Below are positions 1-5,759 of a DNA stretch of 5,759 nucleotides, piece after piece. The stretch lies in NCBI GenBank assembly GCA_022448765.1, contig JAKUTI010000180.1, positions 1 to 5,759 on the forward strand. Reading direction: 5' to 3'. Position 1 is the stretch's first letter, and each line of letters begins with the position of its first letter. This DNA comes from Pseudomonadales bacterium. GTDB taxonomy: Bacteria > Pseudomonadota > Gammaproteobacteria > Pseudomonadales > Azotimanducaceae. Under the pieces are notes generated by a model. The model did not search any database. It was not told the origin of the DNA and worked only from the letters and a program-made list of their open reading frames with translations. The translations under genes were made by a program, and so were the position numbers.

Positions 1-720
1 ACCGAGAAGGTACTCGGCAAGCGTCAGGACCCAAGGATGAAGTGCGGCTTGTTCCCAGATCGCACCGCGTTGCAACAACATGGTGGCACGGAAGCTGGCA
101 CCGTCTGGCCGACCCTCATGGTTTCTATGTGTCTCGTCACGCAGTTCGTCCGCAAACGCTTGGCTAAATGCAGCCGGTAGCACGGTGTAGCCATCGGTAT
201 CGAGCTCGAGCAAGTTGGTCTCGAGGCCCAGACTATGAGCTCGATGGACGATTGCTGGGTTGTTCACTGTTCTTGTTGCCATGTGATCGTGCAACGCTAG
301 GAGTAGCGCAGACACGTCTGAGTTCGCTGGAAAGGCGTTGACGTAATACCCATGGTTATTGCCGAACAGGTGCTCGTGCTCGCGTTGTCGAGAAACAGCG
401 GAGTCTTCATTATCCGCGTGAATAATCGTAGCGCTTGGGATCGCTTCGTCGTAGATGCAACGCTGAAAGAAATCAGCGGTCTCATCGGGTCGGTTGACCA
501 CCATTTCCTCTGAACCGTCGAGGGTGATCGTATAGCCAAACTTGTCAGACGAATTGACATGCGTGGGGGCTTGATCCAACGCCACGGACAACGTAACCGG
601 TTGGGTAAAGTGATTGATGGTTTCGCGTTTTTTTGCGAGGAACTGGTTGGCTTCGCGAATCCAATCGGCAGACGCGAATTCGAATCGTTGATCGAGAGGA
701 ATGGCTAGGTCTGTGGTCAT
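1..720 (-). CDS. PhyH (phytanoyl-CoA dioxygenase) family oxygenase, N-terminal 240 residues, partial
   Basis: Open reading frame of 240 codons from ATG at 720 down to base 1, with no stop, so the C-terminus lies outside the window. Residues about 172-240 match the start of the PhyH fold: LDTDGYTVLPAAFS (the usual 'dGyvvlpg' opening strand), a helix with ADELRDE, then FRATMLLQRGAIWEQ and HPWVLTLAEYLLG, the typical 'p.vl.lae.llG' helix. Family members are Fe(II)/2-oxoglutarate oxygenases that hydroxylate lipids, acyl-CoAs or small metabolites, in the cytoplasm. The HxD...H iron ligands and the 2-oxoglutarate arginine would lie beyond the left edge, so catalytic competence cannot be judged. Residues 1-165 are not recognised; no signal peptide or membrane segment is seen, and the region is rich in Asp/Glu/His. 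The start is supported by GGAAG six bases upstream (minus strand). The gene is transcribed away from the dehydrogenase. The PhyH assignment is fairly secure; the substrate is unknown. Confidence 0.8.
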   Translation of the reverse strand, partial: MTTDLAIPLDQRFEFASADWIREANQFLAKKRETINHFTQPVTLSVALDQAPTHVNSSDKFGYTITLDGSEEMVVNRPDETADFFQRCIYDEAIPSATIIHADNEDSAVSRQREHEHLFGNNHGYYVNAFPANSDVSALLLALHDHMATRTVNNPAIVHRAHSLGLETNLLELDTDGYTVLPAAFSQAFADELRDETHRNHEGRPDGASFRATMLLQRGAIWEQAALHPWVLTLAEYLLG

Positions 721-726
721 GAACAT

Positions 727-731
727 CTTCC
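727..731 (-). promoter_or_regulatory. Ribosome binding site of the PhyH-family gene
   Basis: Read on the minus strand this is GGAAG, six bases before the ATG at 720. It supports that start for the partial oxygenase gene; no competing start with a better site is seen just upstream. Confidence 0.55.
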
Positions 732-768
732 GTGAGGTTGGATACCGTTCGGAGTCTGCGTGGGACCG

Positions 769-782
769 TTGACGTCCGTCAA
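769..782. repeat. Short inverted repeat in the divergent intergenic region
   Basis: TTGACG and CGTCAA form perfect 6-bp arms around a 2-bp centre. The site lies between the two divergent genes, 48 bases from the oxygenase start and 80 from the dehydrogenase start, where an operator for either would be expected. I could not pair it with convincing -10 boxes on either strand, and a 6-bp-arm palindrome can arise by chance, so a regulatory role is only a possibility. Confidence 0.3.
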
Positions 783-852
783 GCCAGTTTTCCATTGAAC
801 TCGGCTGTCGCGGTGCGGGTCTGGTATTGTCGTGACCTGGGTGGGGCGCGGT

Positions 853-858
853 GGAAAG
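853..858 (+). promoter_or_regulatory. Probable ribosome binding site of the PQQ dehydrogenase gene
   Basis: GGAAAG lies four bases before the ATG at 863. It is the reason for preferring ATG 863 over the in-frame GTG at 851, which would place this purine run inside the coding sequence. The spacing is somewhat short, so GTG 851 (four extra residues, with GGGGC just upstream) stays possible. Confidence 0.4.
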
Positions 859-862
859 CGTA

Positions 863-3058
863 ATGTCGATCAATCAACGAGGCCGTACAAGCGTTGCCAT
901 CGTCGCGGGGGCAGGTGCAGTGGCGATTTTGGCTGCGGTCTGGTTCAACTGGGATGCCGATGTTGCAACTAAGACGCTCGACATGCCGGAGATTTCAACG
1001 CTTCAGTTCGGAATGATCGATGACGAGAGAATCCGCAACGCGGCCCGTGACGAGCCCGGCTCCTGGCTGACGTACGGCCATGGGTTTGAGGAACAGCGTT
1101 TTTCCAGTTTGACGCAAATAAATCAAGAGACGGTCAATGAGCTTGGCATTGTCTGGACCAAGGATCTGGATACGGTTCATGCGGTGGAAGCGACACCGTT
1201 GGTCGTTGACGGCGTCATGTACTTCACCAGTACCTGGAATGTGGCGTTTGCGGTAGACGCGAGAAACGGTGACGAAATTTGGCGATACGATCCCGAAGTC
1301 CCCGGTAAAACAGCGCGTGATGCTTGTTGCGGCATCATCAGTCGAGGTCTCGCCGTTTACATGGGGCGCGTGTATCTCGCGACGCTGGATGGCCGACTTA
1401 TCGCCCTTGACACGGTATCGGGCTCCCTCGTGTGGGAGGTCGACACGATCATCGATCGTTCACGGAATTACACCATTACGGGCGCGCCGCGGGTTGCCGC
1501 CGGTAAAGTCTATATAGGTAATGGCGGTGCGGAATATGGCGTCCGCGGTTACGTCACCGCCTATGACGCGAACACCGGTGATCAGGTCTGGCGTTTTTTC
1601 ACGGTGCCGGGTGATCCGTCATTGCCATTCGAGCATCCGGAAATGGCGACGGCGGCAGAGACTTGGAAAGGTGGCGAATGGTGGAAGATTGGGGGTGGAG
1701 GAACGGTATGGAATTCAATTGTTTACGATCCATATTTCGATTCAATCTACCTCGGTGTCGGCAACGGTACGCCGTGGACTCGCGCGATACGTTCCCCGGG
1801 TGGTGGCGATAATTTGTTCCTTGCGTCGATTGTGGCTCTCGACGCCGATACCGGTGCCATGAAGTGGTACTACCAAACGACGCCGGGAGACAATTGGGAC
1901 TATACGGCGGTGCAAGACATGATGCTGGTGGACCTCTCGGTCGACGGCGTTGATCGCAAAGTGTTGATGCAAGCTCCCAAGAATGGGTTCTTTTACGTCA
2001 TCGATCGTCAGGATGGTCAACTGCTGCGGGCGCACGCATATGGTGCCGTTACCTGGGCGAGTCACGTTGATTTGGCGACGGGTAGACCGGTGGAAAATCC
2101 AGATACGGTATACGCCGAGAATCCACAGTGGATATTGCCCGGCCCCTCGGGGGCGCATAATTGGCAAGCGATGGCTTGGGACGCTGACCGGGGGCTGATG
2201 TTTTTCCCGATCCAAGAGATGCCGTTTCTTTACGCCATGCCAGAGGAGTACCTTGAAACAGGGCTCTACAAGCGTCGTCCCAACGCGTGGAATACGGCGG
2301 TCGAATTTGGTCGTTACAACCAAATGACGGAGGCGTTCGAAGAACCACCCGAATCGAAAGGCTACTTCATCGCGTTTGATCCGCTGTCGGGGGAGACGGC
2401 ATGGTCGGTGGCGTTGGAGCATCCCTGGAATGGTGGTGCGTTGGCGACCGCGGGTGACCTTGTTTTTCAAGGCAACGCGAGTGGTTTGATGGCAGCCTAC
2501 GCCCCGGATAGTGGCACCGAAGTGTGGCGCTACAACCTGTACTCCTCGATCGTAGCGCCCCCCATAACCTATGCGTTGGATGGCGAACAATACCTGGCAA
2601 TTCTGACGGGGTCGGGGAACAACGCCATCGATAGCGCGTCGTACAAGTACGGCAGTACGGGTCGGTTGGTGGTTTTTAAGGTGGGAGCTAATGGGACCAT
2701 ACCGGTTCCCCCCTTGCGTGACATAACGATCCCGGAACCTCCGGCGTTAACCGGATCGGCCGACGACGTTGATCGCGGTGACGTTATGTATCATGACGTT
2801 TGCGCATTTTGCCATGGGTTTGGCGTGCACTCTGGCGGTGGACCCCCTGACTTACGCATGCTCAGCTCAGAATCACACGAGCTTTTCCAAGCCATCGTTC
2901 GAGGAGGTCTCTATCAAGACCGGGGCATGGCGAGTTATGCGGACTTATATTCGACGGAAGACGTCGAGCGTATTCGGCAGTACATCATTTCGCGCGCGAA
3001 GCGAGACCGTGACGCAGCGTTAGCCGTGGTTGATGAGGCAAATGTGACGACGCCGTGA
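863..3058 (+). CDS. PQQ-dependent quinohemoprotein alcohol dehydrogenase with C-terminal cytochrome c domain
   Basis: 731 residues, complete. It should oxidise an alcohol in the periplasm using PQQ and a metal, passing electrons to its own haem c. Residues 10-28 are hydrophobic after a basic start, a signal peptide or membrane anchor; no clean AxA cleavage site is seen. The eight-bladed propeller shows repeated W motifs (GDEIW ending at W140, GSLVW W191, GDQVW W243, GAMKW W335, GETAW W514, GTEVW W555). Active-site marks by family comparison: adjacent cysteines C155-C156 (vicinal disulfide over PQQ), R161, metal ligands E224 (GGAEYGVRGY) and N301 (GNGTPW), W283 (GGTVW, under PQQ), catalytic D346 (GDNWDYT) and K373 (APKNGFF). 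The C-terminal cytochrome has C647-x-x-C650-H651 and probable axial ligand M689 (GMASYADL). T348, not Asp, at the +2 position after D346 points to calcium rather than a lanthanide. The domain order matches soluble type II quinohemoproteins (qhADH). The substrate is unknown; no PQQ synthesis genes are present in the window. Confidence 0.95.
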   Translation: MSINQRGRTSVAIVAGAGAVAILAAVWFNWDADVATKTLDMPEISTLQFGMIDDERIRNAARDEPGSWLTYGHGFEEQRFSSLTQINQETVNELGIVWTKDLDTVHAVEATPLVVDGVMYFTSTWNVAFAVDARNGDEIWRYDPEVPGKTARDACCGIISRGLAVYMGRVYLATLDGRLIALDTVSGSLVWEVDTIIDRSRNYTITGAPRVAAGKVYIGNGGAEYGVRGYVTAYDANTGDQVWRFFTVPGDPSLPFEHPEMATAAETWKGGEWWKIGGGGTVWNSIVYDPYFDSIYLGVGNGTPWTRAIRSPGGGDNLFLASIVALDADTGAMKWYYQTTPGDNWDYTAVQDMMLVDLSVDGVDRKVLMQAPKNGFFYVIDRQDGQLLRAHAYGAVTWASHVDLATGRPVENPDTVYAENPQWILPGPSGAHNWQAMAWDADRGLMFFPIQEMPFLYAMPEEYLETGLYKRRPNAWNTAVEFGRYNQMTEAFEEPPESKGYFIAFDPLSGETAWSVALEHPWNGGALATAGDLVFQGNASGLMAAYAPDSGTEVWRYNLYSSIVAPPITYALDGEQYLAILTGSGNNAIDSASYKYGSTGRLVVFKVGANGTIPVPPLRDITIPEPPALTGSADDVDRGDVMYHDVCAFCHGFGVHSGGGPPDLRMLSSESHELFQAIVRGGLYQDRGMASYADLYSTEDVERIRQYIISRAKRDRDAALAVVDEANVTTP

Positions 3059-3104
3059 ACGCAATCAAAATGGACGTCTGCGATCCACTCAAGGTCTGCT
3101 GTTC

Positions 3105-3136
3105 TTGCATTAAATGTAACGCATAGGTTACATTAT
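3105..3136 (+). promoter_or_regulatory. Candidate promoter for the ABC transporter operon
   Basis: A possible -35 box TTGCAT (3105-3110) is followed by either TACATT (3129-3134, 18-bp spacer) or CATTAT (3131-3136, 20-bp spacer), each four of six against TATAAT. The -35 matches only three of six. The region is AT-rich compared with the flanking genes and lies 70-100 bases before the ATPase start. The palindrome at 3113-3134 fills the spacer, as in regulated promoters. It is weak by consensus, and the assignment is an inference from position and composition. Confidence 0.3.
3113..3134. promoter_or_regulatory. Palindromic operator-like element (8-bp arms, 6-bp spacer)
   Basis: AATGTAAC (3113-3120) and GTTACATT (3127-3134) are perfect reverse complements around a 6-bp centre. 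This size and symmetry fit a dimeric repressor or activator site. It overlaps the candidate promoter spacer of the ABC operon. It fits the general pattern TGT-N12-ACA used by PpsR/CrtJ-like regulators, and its position within a long spacer recalls MerR-family sites; neither identity can be established here. As an RNA hairpin it would be weak (mostly A-U pairs) and has no following U-tract, so a terminator is less likely. Confidence 0.45.
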
Positions 3137-3150
3137 TTGCTTCGAAATTA

Positions 3151-3178
3151 ACCGTAGTGGGATTGTTTTCATTACGGT
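3151..3178 (+). promoter_or_regulatory. Possible 5'-UTR stem-loop next to a Shine-Dalgarno sequence
   Basis: ACCGTAGT (3151-3158) can pair with ATTACGGT (3171-3178): seven Watson-Crick pairs and one G-U, with a 12-base loop. The stem ends exactly one base before GAAGG (3179-3183), so if transcribed it would sit against the ribosome binding site in the leader of the ABC operon. An effect on translation initiation is inferred, not shown. Confidence 0.3.
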
Positions 3179-3183
3179 GAAGG
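3179..3183 (+). promoter_or_regulatory. Shine-Dalgarno sequence of the six-codon leader ORF
   Basis: GAAGG lies four bases before ATG 3188, which opens the short leader ORF. It is 21 bases before the ATPase GTG at 3205, too far to serve that start directly. The ATPase itself has only a weak AGG (3194-3196) upstream, which makes coupling through the leader ORF plausible. Confidence 0.35.
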
Positions 3184-3187
3184 TCAG

Positions 3188-3208
3188 ATGAACAGGCTAT
3201 TTCGGTGA
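3188..3208 (+). CDS. Possible six-codon leader ORF (MNRLFR) overlapping the ATPase start
   Basis: ATG 3188 opens six codons encoding MNRLFR and ends at TGA 3206-3208. The stop overlaps the GTG start of the ATPase (GTGA at 3205-3208). A good Shine-Dalgarno sequence precedes it, whereas the ATPase start has a weak one. This arrangement suits translational coupling, where ribosomes finishing the short ORF restart on the GTG. The peptide shows no attenuation-type codon run and may have no function of its own. Curiously the ATPase also begins (M)NR, so both starts give the same first three residues. Chance is a fair alternative for such a short ORF. Confidence 0.25.
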   Translation: MNRLFR

Positions 3209-4209
3209 ATCGAGCCGTATTGCAACCCGACGAAGCTATTCCAAGCATCAAAGTCCATGACTTGCGCCATGTTTATAAGGGCGGTCACGTAGCCCTCGAC
3301 GGTGTCAACCTCACTTGCGGGACCGGCGTGTACGGATTGCTGGGGCCTAATGGTGCGGGCAAGAGTACGCTGATGCGGATTCTTTGCACGTTGATTAAAC
3401 CCACCGAGGGATCGGTGGAGCTCTGCGGCTTCGACGTCACCGAGCAACAGCGCGAGGTCCGGCGATTGCTCGGTTATCTACCCCAAGACTTTGGTGGTTG
3501 GCGCTCGCACCGGGTCATCGAAGTGGTTGATACATTGGCGCAACTGTCGGGACTCTTTGTGCGAAAAGCTCGTCGTGCACGTGTGGAACACGTCATTGAA
3601 CAAGTTGGCCTAGCGGACGTGGCGTATCGAAAAGTTAAACAACTGTCTGGCGGGATGGTTCGACGGTTGGGCGTTGCCCAAGCGCTCGTTCACGAGCCAA
3701 GAATCTTGGTGGTCGATGAACCGACCGTCGGGTTGGATCCTGAAGAGCGCATACGCTTTCGGAAGCTCATGGAAGAAATTGGCCGTGACCGAACCATCTT
3801 ATTATCAACGCACATCGTGGCTGACCTCGGTGCTGCGTGCCGCGAAATCTCGATTTTGGATGCCGGTCGGGCCGTGTTTTCTGGTTCGCCGGCAGAATTA
3901 TTTCGAAGCTCAGTGGGCGCGGTCTTTGAATTGATTACGTCGGCGGAAAAGGCTGACTTGGCGGAACAGAATCATGAGGTGGTGTCGCGTATTACAGCCG
4001 GCGGTCAAGTCACGCTGCGTGCCATTGCATCAGAAGATGAGCTGCCGCCGGGTGCAACCCGAGTCGACGAAACCACGCTGGAAGAAAGCTACATGGCGTT
4101 TATGTCCGCGCGCGGTCGGGCAACCGTGGCTCGGCAGGACGATGAGTCGCTTGACGCGTCTTCCTTGACGGTGTCGGACGAACAAGAAATCGAGGAAGCG
4201 ATCTCGTGA
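3205..4209 (+). CDS. ABC transporter ATP-binding protein (ABC-2 type exporter family)
   Basis: 334 residues, complete. This is the cytoplasmic ATPase that powers the permease encoded next. All nucleotide-binding motifs are intact: Walker A GPNGAGKST (47-55), Q-loop Q94 in YLPQDFG, signature LSGGM (147-151), Walker B LVVDEP with catalytic E172 (168-173), D-loop GLD (176-178) and switch histidine H203 in STHIV. After about residue 235 comes the small C-terminal domain common in ABC-2 ATPases, ending in the TLEESYMAFM helix (291-300), then an acidic, probably disordered tail. Overall it resembles the CcmA/NatA-like ATPases that pair with large ABC-2 permeases. The GTG at 3205 is the first start after an in-frame stop at 3178-3180; TTG 3220 is an alternative and removes nothing conserved. 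The gene overlaps the permease start by four bases. The cargo is unknown. Confidence 0.93.
   Translation: MNRAVLQPDEAIPSIKVHDLRHVYKGGHVALDGVNLTCGTGVYGLLGPNGAGKSTLMRILCTLIKPTEGSVELCGFDVTEQQREVRRLLGYLPQDFGGWRSHRVIEVVDTLAQLSGLFVRKARRARVEHVIEQVGLADVAYRKVKQLSGGMVRRLGVAQALVHEPRILVVDEPTVGLDPEERIRFRKLMEEIGRDRTILLSTHIVADLGAACREISILDAGRAVFSGSPAELFRSSVGAVFELITSAEKADLAEQNHEVVSRITAGGQVTLRAIASEDELPPGATRVDETTLEESYMAFMSARGRATVARQDDESLDASSLTVSDEQEIEEAIS
4192..4198 (+). promoter_or_regulatory. Strong Shine-Dalgarno sequence fixing the permease start
   Basis: GAGGAAG inside the last codons of the ATPase gene, seven bases before GTG 4206. It decides in favour of GTG 4206, which overlaps the ATPase stop in GTGA, over the in-frame ATG at 4218, and shows that the two genes are translationally coupled. 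Confidence 0.7.
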
Positions 4210-5759
4210 ACGTCGCGATGATTAGGGCGATTGCTAGCGCCGAGATACGCTCAACGCGACGTTTGGCTCGGTATTGGCCCTTCACCATTCTCTCGGTGGT
4301 TTTCGTCTGTGTCATGGCCGGACAGATTTTTTTCATGCACGCGATGGGATCGGGCTTGTCGGCGAGCCTAGGGTCGATGAACCCGCGTTATGCGGTGGCG
4401 AACATTGGTTTTATCGCCGTTATTCTCTTTCTCGTTAGCCTGATTTTTCTGGTTTTCGATATTCGTCATCGCGACGTCCGTGACCGCATGGTCGAGGTCC
4501 TTGATACCCGGCCGATCACCAATATTGAACTTGTGCTAGGTCGTTGTTTAGCCCTGGTGTTCATGACTTGGTTGCCGATGGTGGTTATCTTTTTGGCACT
4601 GCAAATCTACGGTTTCGTTGCCATGAACATAGGCATTATTGGAGGAACCCTCGAGCCGTACTCCGTGGTCTCGTTTTTTATTATGGCCATGACGTCCCTT
4701 TTGCTTTGGTGTGCGTTGACGGCATGTCTTACCTTGATCGTGAGGAATCGATTGGTCGTTACCTTGATAGCAGCAGCCATACTCGCGTTCCAGGTATGGG
4801 CGATGTTCATGAGTCCAGGATTCTTGGCTCCCTCCCTCGCTCCATTACTTGTGGTCCCTTCCCTGCCGTCCGATCTCATGCCGGTTCTGCTCGCCGACGG
4901 TGCCGGTCAACGGGCGTTCTGGTCCTGTCTTATCGCGGCAGGCTTGATTGCGCTGGCGGGGATCGTTCACCCGCGCGCGGACAATGCCCGAAAACTCCGC
5001 ATCGGTGTCGGCGGCGTCAGTCTCGTGTTAGCCGGTGGTGCCGCGCTTGCGATCCAGGCCACACAAGCGCGGGATGAATTGGCTGTGTTTGACGAATGGC
5101 GAACGGCTCATGAGGCACGGAACTATGATCTCCGGCCGGACGTACTAGCAATGCGCGGGGACGTTCGGATTGACCCAGGTCGAGCATTGGAATTTGACGT
5201 TACGCTGACGATGACGCCGCCGCCCGGAGAAGCGCTGACATCGCTACTTTGGACCCTCAATCCTGGCTTGGTTGTCGAGCAGATCACGGTGGACGGTACC
5301 GCGGTGGCGTGGCTTCACGATCAGGGGCTTCTTGAGATTGACGCGGCCGTCGCGGTAAACACCACAAGAACACTGCGCATCGTCGCCTCAGGATTGCCCG
5401 ATGTGACTTTTGGCTACCTCGACTCCGTCATTGACGTCCCATCCCTCACGCCCACTGAGGCTGAGGCATTTCAAATGTTAGGTTTTATGCCTGGGCTTTT
5501 TGATCAAAACTATGTTGCCCTCATGCCCGGTATTCGTTGGCTTCCGAGTGCTGGCGCGGACACACCGAACGGTGATGCCCGCACGCATCCTCCTGACTAC
5601 TTCAGCGTTGACGTCACGGTCGAGTTGCCTGAAGGCTGGCTCGTTGCGGGCCCCGGACGGCGCACCACGTTATCCGAGTCGGGCTCGCCGAGCGATCGCG
5701 TACGGTTTGCGTTTCGGCCACCATCGCCTGTGCCCGCGTTGGCGTTATTGGCATCATCC
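4206..5759 (+). CDS. ABC-2 permease fused to an M1-aminopeptidase-like domain, partial (first 518 residues)
   Basis: 518 codons from GTG 4206, open at the right edge. Hydrophobic segments lie at about residues 24-45, 65-85, 112-135, 152-178, 183-203, 238-254 and 266-284. Basic loops DIRHRDVRDR (85-94), VRNR (179-182) and HPRADNARKLR (255-265) fit an N-in topology, which puts everything after about 285 in the periplasm. That region, beta-rich, includes YVALMPGIRWLPSAG (436-450) and PDYFSVDVTVELPEGWLVAGPG (463-484), resembling the N-terminal domain of M1 metallopeptidases as found in 'ABC transporter permease/M1 family aminopeptidase' proteins. Known members run well past 1000 residues, so at least half is missing, including any GAMEN or HEXXH-E zinc motifs; peptidase activity cannot be judged. 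It is coupled to the ATPase by overlapping start and stop codons. The likely role is export or envelope-linked transport with a peptidase or peptidase-derived binding module. Permease identity is secure; the M1 relation is likely. Confidence 0.88.
   Translation, partial: MNVAMIRAIASAEIRSTRRLARYWPFTILSVVFVCVMAGQIFFMHAMGSGLSASLGSMNPRYAVANIGFIAVILFLVSLIFLVFDIRHRDVRDRMVEVLDTRPITNIELVLGRCLALVFMTWLPMVVIFLALQIYGFVAMNIGIIGGTLEPYSVVSFFIMAMTSLLLWCALTACLTLIVRNRLVVTLIAAAILAFQVWAMFMSPGFLAPSLAPLLVVPSLPSDLMPVLLADGAGQRAFWSCLIAAGLIALAGIVHPRADNARKLRIGVGGVSLVLAGGAALAIQATQARDELAVFDEWRTAHEARNYDLRPDVLAMRGDVRIDPGRALEFDVTLTMTPPPGEALTSLLWTLNPGLVVEQITVDGTAVAWLHDQGLLEIDAAVAVNTTRTLRIVASGLPDVTFGYLDSVIDVPSLTPTEAEAFQMLGFMPGLFDQNYVALMPGIRWLPSAGADTPNGDARTHPPDYFSVDVTVELPEGWLVAGPGRRTTLSESGSPSDRVRFAFRPPSPVPALALLASS

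Noticed and set aside
297..560. 87-codon open frame on the minus strand
   Set aside because: It overlaps in another frame the PhyH-family gene, whose frame is open for 240 codons and has recognisable domain sequence.
795..830. Sigma-70 promoter for the dehydrogenase (TTGAAC with TATTGT)
   Set aside because: The two boxes are 24 bases apart, too far for a standard promoter, and no better-spaced partner is visible; no promoter is called in the divergent gap.
1898..1906. Lanthanide-dependent (XoxF/PedH-like) metal site in the dehydrogenase
   Set aside because: The diagnostic second Asp two residues after the catalytic Asp is replaced by Thr (WDYT), as in calcium-dependent quinohemoproteins.
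1742..2590. 282-codon open frame on the minus strand
   Set aside because: It lies wholly antisense to the conserved propeller of the dehydrogenase, its translation is Arg/His-rich with no recognisable domain, and such antisense frames are common opposite GC-rich genes.
3113..3134. Rho-independent terminator for the dehydrogenase gene
   Set aside because: The stem is mostly A-T, has a 6-base loop, and is followed by a mixed sequence rather than a T-run. A DNA operator fits better, though a weak terminator cannot be fully excluded.
4544..5077. 177-codon plus-strand open frame inside the permease gene
   Set aside because: The permease frame gives clear membrane helices and is continuous over 518 codons; the alternative frame gives Arg/Cys/His-rich sequence with no domain and no ribosome binding site of note.

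Overview
The window holds four protein-coding genes and no RNA genes, insertion sequences or CRISPR. By eye the base composition is moderately GC-rich, with a clear dip in the gap at 3059-3204. Gene content (a quinohemoprotein alcohol dehydrogenase with a periplasmic export signal, a phytanoyl-CoA-dioxygenase-type enzyme, and an ABC exporter whose permease carries an M1-peptidase-like domain) suggests a Gram-negative, aerobic, heterotrophic proteobacterium, possibly a marine or soil gammaproteobacterium. That placement is an inference; nothing in the window fixes the taxon.

Layout. (1) On the minus strand, 1-720 is the first 240 codons of a PhyH-family Fe(II)/2-oxoglutarate oxygenase that runs off the left edge; it has about 165 residues of unrecognised sequence in front of the PhyH region. 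(2) A 142-bp divergent gap (721-862) contains a short inverted repeat. (3) On the plus strand, 863-3058 is a complete PQQ- and haem c-dependent alcohol dehydrogenase with a vicinal disulfide, W-motif propeller blades, a calcium-type metal site and a C-terminal CxxCH cytochrome domain. (4) The AT-richer gap 3059-3204 carries an 8+8 bp palindrome sitting between possible -35 and -10 boxes, a stem-loop abutting a Shine-Dalgarno sequence, and a six-codon ORF whose stop overlaps the next GTG start. (5) 3205-4209 is an ABC ATPase. (6) 4206 to the right edge is its translationally coupled permease partner: seven predicted membrane helices followed by an M1-aminopeptidase-like domain, cut off before its zinc site.

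How the genes work together. The ATPase and permease clearly form one transporter operon (overlapping GTGA, strong Shine-Dalgarno). The dehydrogenase would oxidise an alcohol in the periplasm and pass electrons through its own haem to the respiratory chain. Whether it shares a pathway with the transporter or the divergent oxygenase cannot be read from sequence; the gap at 3059-3204 looks like a separate promoter region, so the transporter is probably controlled independently. The most notable points are the leader region of the ABC operon, the ABC-2/M1 fusion with a predicted periplasmic domain, and the N-terminal extension of the oxygenase. I see no convincing evidence for a wholly new system, only these smaller leads.
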